A stretch of DNA of 64,000 bases from Burhinus oedicnemus. Taxonomy: Eukaryota > Chordata > Aves > Charadriiformes > Burhinidae. A program made the translations under genes and the position numbers. Below the pieces are notes generated by a model. The model was not told where the DNA came from. It was given only the letters and a program-made list of their open reading frames with translations, and searched no databases. Shown piece by piece: positions 39,542-53,352 of the stretch. Each line of letters opens with the position of its first letter. The stretch's first letter is position 1. The stretch is from contig VFFE01007631.1 in the NCBI GenBank assembly GCA_008921705.1, forward strand, positions 2,078,071 to 2,142,070. The letters run 5' to 3'.

Positions 39542-42500
39542 TGCTCCAGCATCACCTCAAGCATAAGAAGACCTGGAAAACATAACTCATCTTTTTCCAA
39601 TAAAAACAAGTCTCTTTGTCTCTTCTTTGGGAATGCTGTAAGGAAGCATGCTGTGTATAAAAGGACTTCCTTCCAAATTTGAGCAGGAAGAGAAGTATGT
39701 GTTTGTATACAAGGATAGAATTAACTGCAAACCTTCCTTTCCTGCCCCCCCGCCCCCTGCCTTTGTTTTTTTAATTGTGTAGCTGGCATCAAAATGACAG
39801 CAGGAGAGAACTCATGTTTCCTACGTACTCACACAAAGGGGATGGGAACTTGAAGCATCAATGCATGTCCTTCTTAAGCTAACAAGACAAACATCAAGGC
39901 ATTTTAAGATGTGTTCAGTCTTTAGCGCTCTTCATGAAGTTACTACAAAGGGCTTCTTTTTGTTTCACTGCAGTATGATTTTTTTAATGCTGCTGACAGA
40001 CTTGGATGCTGAAATTCAAGCTCTGGTTATTCACAGAGCAGATATAACAGACAGTGCAGTTGCATTTTCTCAAGACCGTTCCACAAGTAAGACTTCTCCC
40101 TGACCTTTGGGGACCACTTACTTGGGAAAGTGAAGAACTTGGTGTCAGTATTTATTCAATCCTTGGACTCTTTTCTAAGGTTATGCAAAACGTCATGGCA
40201 GCATTGTCATAGCAACCACCACTCACTTGAAACTGAACACTGACCACCACTTTTACATACAGCAGCTTTTTCTTTCAGATTTGTACAGATTTGAGGTAGT
40301 GACGTGTGGGTAGAAGTGCTTTGTATGCCAGTATTGATGTGCCTAGCTAAAAGCTAATTTTATTAGAATATAATTGGTGGCAGCAGTGTAAGGAGGTAAT
40401 TTCATGCTTAATTTTGACAGTCGTTAGGTGCCTATTTCTCTCAAGTAAGGGAGAGAGTTGGGCTCAATTTAGTTTTCTGAGTTGTAACAAAGAAGTTGGA
40501 AGTAGATTCATACTCCTAAATGTGTGCACTGTACAAGTCTCTAGTGCTTGTGAGTGAAGAGAAAGCATAAAGAAGTCACTGAGTACCTATCTGTTAGCAC
40601 TTTAACTCCTTCACAATCCGTAAATGTGCAGTCACTTTGGCTGTAAGCTTTTGAGGACTGGGGGGCATTTAAATGTTTGTAAAGATATTGTCATATTTTT
40701 ATACATTCTAGGCCATATTATTCCACTTTTATTGAAGTGCAGGATCTTAGAATATGGTCCTAAATAGATAGTGAAGTGGTATGTATGCTTATGATACTAT
40801 GTGAATATTTAATTTATTTAATAAAAGAATGTAATCGAACACATTTGACCAGTATTTATGGTTTTAGGAGTTCCTGGAGAATAATGGGTGAAGACAGGAG
40901 AAATTAGGGGTTTACAGTAATCCTGTTCCCTCGAGTCCTTTCATTATAATCCATACTAGTGTATTATAAGTAACCACGTATCTGTCCAGCTCTCAATGAT
41001 TCATTCTGAACATATAAATAAAAATTCCATTTTTGTAGACAGCTGCGTAATTTCTGAAACTTTTAAGGGTTTGGAATTGTCCTGCCATGTGGTTAATTCC
41101 CATGTGGTGCATATTTCTATTCCTTTTTTTATGAATCAGTATGTTTTGGTTCCTCCTTAACATTTACAGGAACAGGAAGCAACAATGCTATTACTACTCT
41201 GGGCCTGGATTTTTGGTTTTTTCCAGGCAGAGCTCCTAGCCATGAGAGTGAGCACGTCACTTGGCAATTTGAAAAGCTTTACCTTCTTGAAAAAGTTACT
41301 TGCAGCACCGTATAAGGGCATGAGTTTGTTCTTGTTGAGCAACAAGTTTTTGCTTGTAGGGGCTGTTATTTCTGTCTCCTGGAACATTCAAGTTTAACGA
41401 CTTTATACTTTTTCCACGGCACTTCTGTGTACAGAGAGAAGTTAGGCTGCTTCTAGTCTGAAAACTTACAGAGCAAGCTGCATCTCTAACAGAATAGGAA
41501 GCAAGTCAAACAGCAGGAGTATTTTATCACTACCTCTAAAACATAACAGTCAAGCTGGGATGGAGTTTCAAAGCTTGGTTTCTAAGCTGTGTTAGGTTTT
41601 AATTAGTGAAAGAACCCTAGTGACTTATATCATCACTTGTTTATGAATAGTAATATTTACTGTACTAAAATTGTATAGGTACATTTTATGTTAGACTGCC
41701 ACTTCAATTCTAATTCAGTGTTTACAGTTTTTCAAGTTTTACTTTATTTATTTTAAAAATGCACTTCAACCAGTATCAATAATAAAAATGCCTTGATAAT
41801 TAAAGTTTTCCATCTGAATTAATTCCATCAGTGTAATAAAAAGAACAGATTAAAGGTTTTGATTACTTAAATGCCATTCCAGCCTATAATACAGCAGCTG
41901 TTTAGCAACAGCCCAGCAACTGTATTTCATTTTAGGGAAGTTCTGAAGTCCTTCCTTCTCTCTCTCTAGCCTTGTAATATTTCTTCTTTGCCCTAAACTC
42001 AAAGGATTTTAAAAAATGCATCTTAAAAAAAAATAAAAAATCCCCCTGAATCATCCTTTGCTGGACAGTGACTCCATAGTTCTGATTTTCCCAATTTAAA
42101 AATCTGACTAAGGACCATATCATACTGTCCATAACAAGGAATGCTAATGAATTGGAAGAAACTCTGTCTATTAGTTTGTGTGGAAAGAGGAAGGAAATAG
42201 CAACCTATGAAACGTTCTTCCTTACCTAGTAGAAGTCTTATAATATCACATTTGCTCAGGGTTGGGAATCCTATTTGATTTTGGAAAAAAGTGGATTCCT
42301 GGCTGCTACACAAGGAACAGCATTATCAGCTCTCTTAATTTTGTTACATTTTTTATAATGCCTGATGTAGTTACCTGTACTCAAAGATCCAGCTGTGCCA
42401 ATTCAGGTTATTACCTCAGGAGCCTCTGAATTCACTTTTAAAAGAAGCTCCTGAATGTCACAACAGCAAAGAAACACCTTGAAAGTATGTCTCCTAAACA

Positions 42501-43594
42501 CCCCGACAGTAGAAGCAAATTCATTCCTGCAACTGATTATTAAAAATGGCAGCCTCAACCAAAACTCTGTGATAGTTGAGTATTTGAGGCTGCCAAGGAC
42601 TGTCTGTTCTGCAACCAAGAAATGAAATCCAATATAGAGGTTGAGATGGGAACTTGGAGACTTTAAAAGTCAGGTGGCCACAGGGTCCATATTTCCTAAA
42701 CAAAATATCTTACGGGGCAGAAATTCTGTGGTGCACAGCATATCCTAAGCTACAGTTTGGGTCTTCAAACTCTGATCTCAGCATGGCTGGCTCACAAAGT
42801 TCAAAGCCTGCAGAAATATGCTTAACAGCGACTTACATGCTGTATAGCTCTGCACGTCTAGTTTGTGGTGGTTTGCAAAACAGTGTGCATTGACAGGAAC
42901 ACCCTGAATAAAACAGTGTTGCAGCAATGCAACGTATTTTTGGAGGTTGTTTGCCCTTTTATATATCTGTAGCCTTTTGCCCTCCCTCTCTCCCTCTCCA
43001 TGAAGAAGAGACGTTATAAAGTTTGTTGGGTTTTACTTACTTTTTTACATACTTTTTATTTTAACATGAACAAGAGTTTTTCCTCCTGGCATGTGATTCA
43101 ACAGAACAGTCGTCTTTAAAGTTGTTAAAATGGACTCTGGGTTAAAAAGAACTAGTTCCCAGCCTATCTCTATAAACAGTTGCTTCAGGCTAAAACCTGA
43201 ATTTCCTTTCCCGAAGGAGTCTGGGGGATCCTTGTTGTGGCCGGATGTGTTACACGATTATTTAATGAGACTCACCCTTTTCCATTCTCAGCTGAGACTT
43301 CCAGTACTGTATCACAGCCTGTCATGTTTTGAGAGTGATTGTTTTCCCCTAAAATCATATGAGGATCCCATTTTGCTGTCACAGGGGTAAGTGGTGCCAG
43401 ACATTTAAATTGTTGCAGGCTTTGAGTGCTCCTGTCTATTGTCGTCTTAATGATATTAAATAAAATGAAGGCCATGCTAGTGCCATGAGCCATTTTGTCT
43501 TGCCTTTCAATTGTAGTCTGGTTGCTACTAAATATTACATATTTGGTAAAATATACTAATATAAAACATTGCTTTTTTTAATTTAAAAAACTTT

Positions 43595-43605
43595 CCCCCC
43601 CCCCC
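43595..43605. repeat. C11 homopolymer
   Basis: Eleven C in a row between A/T-rich flanks. The run length is prone to sequencing and replication slippage. Confidence 0.85.
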
Positions 43606-44164
43606 TTAAGTCCACAGGTAACTATTTATTTTGATATACACATTAGGTCAAGTGAATTGCTGCTTGAAGTGGTTGTTAAAGTGTCTATGATATCAGCAAA
43701 TGACCTAAGTGTAACTTTGGGAAGTTTTTTGCATGATTTCCAGGAGCTGTAGGGCAACTGAAGTAATAAGCAATGATGACTCAGAAAGCATAAAAGGAGC
43801 TGAAGTGGGAATTTACAGGAAAGAGTGTAAGCTATGGCTTTTCCCCTCTGTGACTTCAGGGCTATTTTTATTAGAGGCGAGGGAACTTCTGCATGCCTAG
43901 ATAAAAGGCAAAATGGCCAGAGAAAGAGATATTCTTAGAGAACAAGGTAGGTGCATGGACTAAGGTACTAATCATCCTCAAATTTTGGTGCAGGAAGAAC
44001 CAGGAACTAGCCCGTTTGGTTGTTTTTTTCCTGCAGCAGTGGAATCTGCTGAGGTTAAGCTGCATCCATACTACCTTCACAGGGTCTCAGCAGTTGAAGT
44101 AGTTGTGTAGTTCACAACCAAAATCTTCAAATTAGAGCTACTGAAGGAGTTCACTGCTGTTCTC

Positions 44165-45318
44165 AGTTGTTTACCTGGATTTTAGTAAAGCCTTTGACAC
44201 CATTTCCCTCAGCATTCTTGTGGAGAAACTGGCTGATCACGACTTGGATGGGTGTATGCTTTGCTGGGTAAAAAAACTGGCTGGAGGGCCGAGCCCAAAA
44301 AGTGGTGTTGAATAGAGTTAAATCCAGTTGGTGGCTGGTCACAAGTGGTGTTCCCCAGGGCTCGGTATTGGCGCTGGTTCTGTTTAATGTCTTTATCAAT
44401 GACCTGAATGGGGGGATTGAGTGCACCCTCAGTAAGTTTGCAGATGACACCACATTAGGCAGGGTGTCGACCTGCTTGAGGGTAGGGATGGCTCTACAGA
44501 CGGATCTGTACAGGCTGGATCGATGGGACAAAGCCAATGGTATGAGGTTGAACAAGGTCAAGTGCTGGGTCCTGTAGGTGGGTCACAACAACCCCATGCA
44601 GCACTACAGGTTTGGGGAAGAGTGGCTGGAAAGCTCCCTGGCAGAAAAGGACCTGGGGGTGTTGGTCAACAGTTGGCTGAATATGAGCCAGCAGTGTGCC
44701 CAGGTGGCCCAGAAGGCCAACAGCATCCTGGCTTGTATCAGCAACAGCGTGGCCAGCAGGACTAGGGAAGTGATCATCCCTCTGTACTCGGCACAGGTGA
44801 GGCTGCACCTCAAATACTATGTTCAGTTTTGGGCCCCTTACTAGAGGAGGGACATTGAGGTGCTGGAGCGTGTCCAGAGAAGGGCAACGAAGCTGGTGAG
44901 GGGTCTGGAGCACAAGTCTTCTGAGGAGTGGCAGAGGGAAACTGCTTGTTTAGTCTGGAGAACAGGAGACTGAGGGGAGACCTTATCGCTCTCTCCATCT
45001 ACCTGAAAGTAGATTGTAGGGAGGTGGGGGTTGGTCTCTTCTCCCAAGGAACAAGCGATAGGACAAGAGGAAATGGCCTCAAGTTGCACCAGGGGAGGTT
45101 TAGACTGGATATTAGGAAACATTTCTTCACCGAAAGAGTTACCAAGCATTGGAACAGGCTGCCCCGGGAAGTGGTGGAATCGACATCCCTGGAGGTATTT
45201 AAGACGGGTAGACGTGGTGCTGAGGGACATGGTTTGGTGGTGGTTTTGGCAGTGTTAGGTTAATAGCTGGACTTGATGATCTTAAAGGTCCCTTCCAACC
45301 TAGATGATTCTATGACTG
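44165..45318 (+). mobile_element. CR1 LINE, 5'-truncated, reverse transcriptase to 3' end (defunct)
   Basis: This is a non-LTR retrotransposon fragment. Translated plus frames show reverse-transcriptase landmarks in order: VYLDFSKAFDT-like at about 44170-44200, SGVPQGSVLALVLFNVFIND at about 44344-44406, and the catalytic motif FADD at 44437-44448. Then come AEKDLGVLV at about 44641-44667, a C-terminal stretch [20 protein letters not shown] at about 45114-45174, and the CR1 3' tail CCTTCCAACCTAGATGATTCTATG. Frames are broken by a stop at 44575-44577 and by shifts, so no full ORF2 remains. The endonuclease half and ORF1 are missing. The 5' break at about 44165 is typical of incomplete reverse transcription. 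Antisense frames of up to 139 codons across it are shadows. Confidence 0.95.
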
Positions 45319-48300
45319 GACTGTGAAAGCCCCTATCTGGCTGTATATTTTACTGTAACTGGGGTGAAGGATGCGAAACTTTATGACCAATATCTTCTTG
45401 AGCCCTGCGTTACATGTAGAGAAAGGCTTTCATATGTAGAAGCTGTTCTTGAAATTAGGATAAAAAAAGACAATACTACTTTCAACAAAACAAACAAAAA
45501 TAACAAAAGCAAGCTAGATGTAATTTCTCATTAATACCACATCCCTTCCTTTCCAATGTCTGCCAGGTTTTCAGAAAGCTCTTCTTAAGCTGGACAGAAC
45601 TGCTCTATATAGCTGGCTGGATTCAAGGTGGATGTTTGTGCTTGTGTATCTGTGAAGGCCTAGCAGCCAAGAAAGATCTGATCACTTGAAAGATCAAAAA
45701 GAAAAATGTATTTTAAGGAACCTCATAACATAAATTCTTCTATTAATGTGAACACAGCAAGGAAACGTCTGCCTACAGCTGCCCTGTATGTAGCCTGTGT
45801 CAGCATAACTCATCCACACCCACAAAGGCATACAAAACTATTTCCAAGGCTTTTGCTGTCTGCTGGCATAGTGCCATCCAGGAGTAACAGCCAAAAGGAA
45901 AAATTCCTTTCAGTGGCATTCATGGCCCTAAGAAAGATACGCTTCTCTCTTTCACGCTTGCAAAGTTAGAGGGAGTGCCAATATAAACCATGACTGAGGT
46001 CCACATCACTACTTCAAATTCAGTGATGCAGCCTGAGTTTACGTTAACTAACTTACTTTTAAGGATTTGAACAATGAGAATTACCTGAAAACATTCCTAC
46101 TGGTTTATTTTTCTCATTTACATCTGTTTGCTACCCACATCTCATTCAAAGCAGGCAGGCCTGGTTTGCTTCCGTTTGCTCTGGAAATTTGCATTAAGAA
46201 CCGTTGTTAGAATCAGAGCTCTGATCTAAGGCTATAATGAAACATGTTGCGCTCCCACTTGAAAACTGCTGAGGAAAATGTTGATATATACATATAAAAT
46301 GTACTAAAACAGCTGATGTTAACCTTTTAAGGTGAAATAAAAAGCTATTAACCTGTCAAGAAATAGGTAGTTTCTATGTCTCCTTTAGGGAGAATGTACT
46401 GTTCTGTATCTTGGTTCTATACAAACTGCTCATACTTTTAAAGTTACATTGTCAGTCATCCAACCAACCATTCATTGCATTGCGTGTTCCCCCAAAAATA
46501 AATTAAGTACTGAACACAAGACCAGACAGGTAAATAATGCTAACACGTCAAATTAACTTGTAAATATGTTTTTTTCTTGGCTGTTTCCTGTGCACTTTGT
46601 GAGCTCTGCTGTACTTCAGCGAGAACGGTATCTTCAAGCCTGAACTGGAAGACCAGTTCAGGTCTACCTGTTTCAGCTGCTTCTTTTGTTACAATACCTT
46701 ATGGACACCAGAAGGAATTGCAGATTTGTAAAACTAAGATAGTAAAAAAAGTTCCTTCTCTTAGTAATTTTTTTTTCTTCTCCTTTTTGGCCATACAGTC
46801 TTAAAAGGAAGGTCACACTTTTCTGGCCGTTGGCAGATTGCAAGGTATTCTGGGCAATTGGATATGGAGAGCATACCGGAACATTTCACATTATGTATAT
46901 TATACTTGTTGAAATAATAATTTCATACCTATACTATGCTGCAGGCTCAAAAGTAGCCTGTACCTCAGGTACTGTGTTTTATGCCTTCGCTTTTTTTATT
47001 ATTGCCTTGTAAAGCTTCAAAAGGGAAATGAAATTATACTATAGAGAAGGAATGCTGCTTGCCTCCAGTTGTTAGGTTCTGTATTTTTCACTGAAACCAA
47101 AGGCAGGGGTCCTACTGACTTGAAGAAAGCAACTTTAATTTACCCTGGCTTGTTTACCAATGAAGAACTGTGAAAGAAATACATCTTTGTAACTGAAGAG
47201 AAGGTGAAAGAACAGATAATGCGAGGAACACAAAAATCAGCTGGGCCAGAGTAATTTGAGACTGTATCTGAACTTGGAGACTCTGACCATCTCAACTTCC
47301 GGATCTAGATGAATAACGTACATTTTGGCTGTGGTCTAAGAGCCAGGTGCGTGCAAGCTCCCCCAAGCCAGCCAATCTTCCCATGACTTGACAAAACAGA
47401 AATGCATGCACATAACCAAATAAAAGCCGTAACTTCTAGCCAGGTTCTTGACCTGAGTGATGAGTGGATCAGGACTCAGGAGTTTATATGTTTATATGCA
47501 TATAGTTTATATGCAACCTAAATACTGTAGTCAGAGGTCATAGGGCCAGATTTTGAAAGGTCCCTGATATAATTTGTCAACTGTGCTCATTCACCTAAGT
47601 CCCTTGGAAATAAATGCACAGATACCACTGAGAATCTGGACATAGATGCTCACCTTCACCTTTAAACACCAAAGAACTAAGATTTATGGTAGCATGCAGC
47701 AGGGGAATTTGGTTGGGAATGCTGATATAAGTCAAGCAGTTGTGGAACAGGAAAAGTAGCATTGGCAGTCATTAACAGAAAATAGTAACAAAAAATGTTA
47801 AAACAGATTTCAGAAAGGAATCAGAAAATGTTTGAATTCATACATTTAGAAATTTAAAGTAGAACGGTTTACAATGAAAACTATGAAATGTACCAAACCA
47901 GTAAGTTCTGCTACTGCAGATATGGAATAGAAACTTCTGTGTTCACTTTCCAAGGGGAGCACTAGGAGATCAAAATTTGACATTCCTATGTATTGATCTA
48001 AATTTAGCTTTTAGGAGTTATTGTCTCTTATGCATCTCTCTGTTCATCTCCAGGTTAAATTTATTTTGCCTGCCCATAAAAAATGAATAGAAATGCTGAG
48101 ACAGGTGATGATTACAGAACATAAACTCAGCGTGTTGAGGCAGCAAGGAGAGTAGTCAAGGAAGAGGTATTCAAACCTCAAATTGTTTTATTCACCATGC
48201 GGTTTGATTTGGATGCTAGAAAAATATGAAACTTTCTAGAAATCAGTTAGCATGCAGCATGTTAAAAGCAATATAAAGCATCTTGTACTTTAATGTACCA

Positions 48301-50329
48301 AACTTCATTATTCAGCATGGAAAGCTATGTTGGTTAGTAGAATACTTCTATAGAAAGATCATCAGAGCATTACAGGGAAAATTTAATTTTGAACCTGTGT
48401 TATTAAAACTAAAAGAATTCAATATATCTTCTTTCTGAATATGCACAAGGTAGAGGAGTTCACCAAGAACACAGAGGAATGGATTTTCTTACCTTTTTAA
48501 CATGTGTTTAGGATTCAGATAAATGGAAGGCAAGGAGAAATATTTCTGTTAGGCAGGATTAATGTTAGTTTTTTCTCAAACAGTAATGATTACTCACTAA
48601 AATCCTTTTGGTAATGACTATATGGAGGAAACTTAGGTAAACCAGTTGTTTTGCTCTGGGCTGGAATACTTCCAAGTTTTCTGCACGTGACACAATTTTA
48701 AGAAGTCTCTGCAAACAGCATTGGCAACACTGGGCCTCTTAAGCAAAAAGTAAGGTAGTATATCTGTGATTTATGTAGAGCTTACTTGAAAAAAAATTGG
48801 TGTCTCTCTTGACAAAATCAAATCTACCTGATTTTTCTTTGCAGCCCTGTTCACCTTTTGGCTAACTGCATTAAACTCAAAAGCCAAGAAATTTAAAAAA
48901 AGAATTGTATTCATTCTCCAAGTAAATCACTAAGGAGAATGAAACTGCAGATGCCTTTGTTCATTATTAAACAGAAGCTTTACAAATTTGAAACATCTCT
49001 AGACCCTTATGCAGTTTCTAACTTCCTTGACATTCTTCTCTGAGAAAAAAAATAATTACAAAACCATTGACTTCTTAATAGCATTTTTCTATCACAGAAA
49101 CCATCTCATTTGCTTTAGTTTCTTGGATAATATTGATGCTGCATTTTCCTGAGGCCTACATCTTGTTTAATAATTCGTAAAAACATCCAAAGTTCAACAT
49201 CAGTGAATGAAGCCTTTGTAATCAATGTGTCAGCTGAGGATCTGGCCTCTCCTTTTCAAACTGGGAACAGTATCTACCATATCACAGCACATTTCTGTTC
49301 ATACTCCGCCAGCTTGTTCCGAGCAACACAGCTTTGCTCTTGTAGCACTGAAAGTTGCCTAGAGGTTGTGCAGCAACAGGGGCCACCGCTGTGGCCTGAA
49401 TAATCGCTTTCATTTGGGGCCACTGTAGAAGACACGGATAGTGGGATGCAGTCTTCCTTTTGCTCTGGGTTGCTGTTCTGGAAGGTATATGCTAGGCAAG
49501 GTACAAAGGCAAAGTAATTACTGTGCATCTGTTTTAGGTACTGTAATAGAGTAATGACAAAGTTATCCTATAGGCTCTGGCCAGAAGGCAGAGAGGAAGG
49601 CTTTCAGAGAGAGCTGAAATAGGAATTTCTTGAAGTCCCTCCTAGCTGTACATTCCCACCATGTCTTATAATTTAAATAATCCAGAAGCAGTATGAGAGA
49701 TGGAAATAAACAGTGCTTGTCAAATTCATGCAAATATTAATTATTCTTTTGGGAGAAAATCCAAACTAAGGTTCATTGGTCCAGAGCATATAGCCAAATT
49801 TTATGTTTTGGAGGTATAGATCACCCCATGGTTCCATCTGTTGCTGATGTAATTCTGATGAAGGCATGTTCAAACTACTGTCTGTCTTTTCAGGTACTTC
49901 AGCAGCTAAGTGGATTTTAATATGTTTGATATACTCCCCACCTCAGAAGAACTGCAAAACATTTAAACAGGCTGCTGTAATGAGGTGAGAGTCATTATTT
50001 TTTGCACAATTGGCCTAGAATGCACCATGTTTGCAGTGATCTTCATCTTACCCCTGTTTTCATGAGTTAAATCTACCCTGTGATCAAGCTTAGTAATTTA
50101 TATAAATAGATTGGTATCGCATTTCCACAGAATAGCTATTTGATCTTTTAGAAATTTTTCTCATTACTAACTTAAGTGAAATACTTTTCTTAATAACTTC
50201 ATAATTGTGCCTGTTTAATTTTTCTTTAAATCTCTAGTTCTACAGTGTATGAATGCCAAGAATATTCCAAGCCTCAGAGCAGAGATCTCGGAAAAGCAAA
50301 TCTAAACAAATCTAAGCAACACTAATGTC
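45319..50329. other. Intergenic DNA, no gene seen
   Basis: This is AT-rich sequence between two CR1 copies. No open frame exceeds about 87 codons and none is recognisable. A short tttatatg/catata run near 47486-47513 is the only repeat that stands out. Confidence 0.75.
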
Positions 50330-50560
50330 AAGAAAAGTAATTCTGGATGAAATTCTTTACTCTGAGGGTGGTGAGGCACTGGAACAGGTTGCCCAGGGAA
50401 GCTGTGGATGCCCCATCCCTGGAAGTGTTCAAGGCCAGGTTGGATGAGGCTTTGAGCAATCTGGTCTAGTGGAAGGTGTCCTTGTGGCAAGGGGGTTGGA
50501 ACTAGATGATCTTTAAGGTTCCTTCCAACCTAAACCATTCTATGATTCTGTGATTCTGAT
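50330..50560 (+). mobile_element. CR1 LINE 3'-end fragment
   Basis: Only the last 230 bases or so of a CR1 remain. Frame fragments read like EALEQVAQGSCGCP (shifted) and [19 protein letters not shown] in the original frame. The 3' terminus follows: ACTAGATGATCTTTAAGG, CCTTCCAACC and the tail ATTCTATGATTCTGTGATTC. The plus orientation matches the copy at 44165. It is strongly 5'-truncated and non-functional. Confidence 0.93.
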
Positions 50561-52944
50561 TGCCATCTTCTTTACCTGTTATTACTAGACAGAGGAAAAA
50601 CTCATGATGACAACTTTGTCTTTAAGGTTCACCATAGACTAAGTTCAGGCTCAATGTAGATTTTCCTTATAGAATGACTAACAGAAATAGGACTCTGGTG
50701 TACCTTTTTGTAGCTAATCAATTTGGTCAACTCTAACCAGTAAGCCCCTTCTCAGGTTATTTCTATTGGTAACAAAAAGCAATCAATCAACCTTGAATAC
50801 ACTGAAGCCAAGTAGGTGAGCCTATTCCACTAGGTCTCTTGGCTCGACCCATGTTAAATGAAATATGCTGGGACTGGGTCATCTGACCTTTGCCATAGGA
50901 AGCCATATAGGAAACATGGGCACGTGGGGATTGTAACACCAGTGGAATTTGTATCTTGTTTAATTTTATTTTCTTTGGGATACACTTCAGTAACAAGTTT
51001 CTGTGAGTCCGTGTGTGCATAGCCTTAGCTAAGATTTACCGTTCTTGATAAGCCTTGTCCTAAGAGTCTTGTCTTGTGTCAGACAGCAGAGAAAGGAGTC
51101 TTGGTACTTCCTGGTGCCATTTAAGGGCATACCTTTTGTTTCTTTGCAGAAAAATAAAATGAGCCGGTAGTATCAGTACAAATAAATGTTTCATAAATAA
51201 CTTAGTAGCAACGTTGACACAAATGAAACTGTAGTAAGAGGCTTGCCTTGATTGCCCAAGGCTAATGCCACTAGAGCAATAAAAGCTTATGCACTGGGAT
51301 AACTACGGACTTGCGTAGATTCTGGGAGTGCATGGATTTGCTTCTGTTGTTACCGTCTACACGATGTGTTGAGCATGGAGTTTAGTTTCTATATCTGTGG
51401 TGTAGGAATAATCCTCCCCATACCATAGCTAAGCCACACCTTATGATAAGTAGCTGCTTGTTATGCTGAACACCAGCTACAACCTAGTTTCGTTTGTTGT
51501 CTTTGAGGTGATTGAATGCATCAGAAGCAGATCTGAGGCTCTAAGCAGAGGGAATAAATCAGGACGTGCATCCTTTAGAACACTTTTTCTTAAGTCTGGA
51601 AAAACTGGCAAGAGTAAATTCAGACGGAATTGCAGACCAATAGTACACTCTGTAATACACTATCCTGTACTTCCAGCACATAAGTGCATTAGTCCCAGGG
51701 TATCACATATTTCAAAATATTAAGCAGCCATATGGGGTGATATATTCATATAATTACAGCTAGTGGCAGGAACAGAATTTGGAACCTGTTCCTGGACACT
51801 TACAAGAGCTGTGCTTGAGGCAGCTGAATAGAACCAGCTGCTCAAGACCATGATAGGTACATCAGCTATCCTTTAAGAACACCTCCAGCAGCTTCTGCTT
51901 TCCACCGCTGCTGTTCTGTAAAAACCCACCACTCTGGTGATGTAGACAGTGCTTTTCATCTTATCTTGGTCCCAACCTGTTAAAACTGGGATTTAGCAGT
52001 CTTTGCTTCAAAACTGGTAGTGGTGTTAGTCTGTAGTGTTATATTGTTAATCTAAAAGCACGTTTTGTGGTTTAAATACCAGGCAACAAGATTCTGTCTG
52101 TTTAATAAGCTTTTTTCATTTTCTTTAAAGAAAAGGAAAGAAAAAACAAAACAAAAAATCCACTACTGAATACAGAGCTTAACAGAACAGCTTTCCAATT
52201 ATAGGAAAAGAATGGATATCGGAAATACAGTTGCATACTTCTTCCTGACATGGGACTTTTCATCTCCTGGGGATGTAAAACTGTTCACTGCGTTTTGTCT
52301 TTGGTGCTGGCTGCATACTTCCAGTCTCAGTCATAAACTATATTTGGACCAATGGGCTCAGAGTGTGCAGATCTGATGGTTGTTTCACCAGAAATACCAG
52401 GTGAAACCATAATTTCTAGACTAATGAGACGGCACTTCTAATTATTCTCTTTTGGTTTCTTATTTCTACATTAGTTTTAAGCCTGGAAGATGAGCTGTCT
52501 TTTAGAGCTAGTAACTGATTTGTAGGGATTTTGTGAACGTCTGTCTGGAGATTATTTTCCTATGGGAAATTCCCTCATCCACTTTCAAATTGGACTGTTA
52601 CCTAGCACTGGATACAAATGGGTGGTTTTGGTATAAAACTCAAGGGGACATTATTTTTGCATGTGTGTATGTATGTGTTCATGTTGCAGAGGGGCTGGGG
52701 GCTTGTTATTCATACTGCTATTGTTTCTGCTGGCTTTGACAAAATAGCAACTGGTTCTACTAATGAACATTTAGGGTGCCCATTTTTTCTTTCCAGTCTC
52801 ACGTGTGCTCCAGGGAAATAGACTCCAAAGGGAACATTTCATGACACAAGTATTTATAAAATGACAATATAGTTGCCAAGGTGTAGTCTCTGCTTTATTT
52901 ACTTGACGGAGCTCTTCCACTGTTCCCTTCTCCTGTGGTCAGCC

Positions 52945-53352
52945 TCATGAAAGATAGGGATGAATAATCACAGTAATCAAATCACCTTGAACTTTGGACA
53001 GATTCACATCTGAACAGGAATAGTGTAGTTTTCTGAATGCAGAGGTGGATTTGCAAAAATCATTTGGTATTCCTCCAAGTTTACCACTTGGAAATTCAAT
53101 GGTAAAACCCTTAGACTTTAAGGAGAACCTGGCTATGTCAACATTTAACCATAGTTGTTCAGGTTTGAAATGGCTTGTATAAGCAAATACATGTCCGTCC
53201 ATAGTCTTGGCAATGATATCAAACTGTTTTTCTTGATCAGTGCACACTGTCCAAATTAAAACTGTTTCTAAAAGCAGTTGACCAGATGATGTATTAAAAA
53301 CTGGAACTAATTTCTTTAAAGTTATCTTCTTGAAACTATAACTTCTAGCAAT
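52945..53352 (-). other. Unexplained 135-codon open frame (possible exon or retrocopy remnant)
   Basis: The frame is open from just after a TAA at 53355-53353 to a TGA at 52947-52945. The first ATG, at 53202, leaves 85 codons. The translation has an unremarkable, protein-like composition, with stretches such as TVLIWTVCTDQEKQFDII, IAKTMDGHVFAYTSHFKPEQ and FTIEFPSGKLGGIPNDFC. I do not recognise a family, signal peptide or membrane segment. A good acceptor (TGTTTTCACAG) lies about 25 bases upstream, but the frame is closed between it and the open stretch. At this base composition, roughly one frame this long is expected by chance in 64 kb, so it could be accidental. Confidence 0.15.

Larger units (their letters stand above)
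32501..44164. other. Upstream intergenic DNA, no gene seen
   Basis: This is AT-rich sequence without a recognisable gene or transposon. Two CpG-dense patches (32630-32860 and 39211-39541) interrupt it. Other low-complexity items are an A-run near 33981-33998 and an 11-C run at 43595-43605. Open frames stay below about 120 codons, and their translations look like random sequence. Confidence 0.75.

Noticed and set aside
44494..44913. 139-codon and similar minus-strand frames across the first CR1
   Set aside because: They are antisense shadows of a plus-strand CR1 whose sense translation clearly matches reverse transcriptase.
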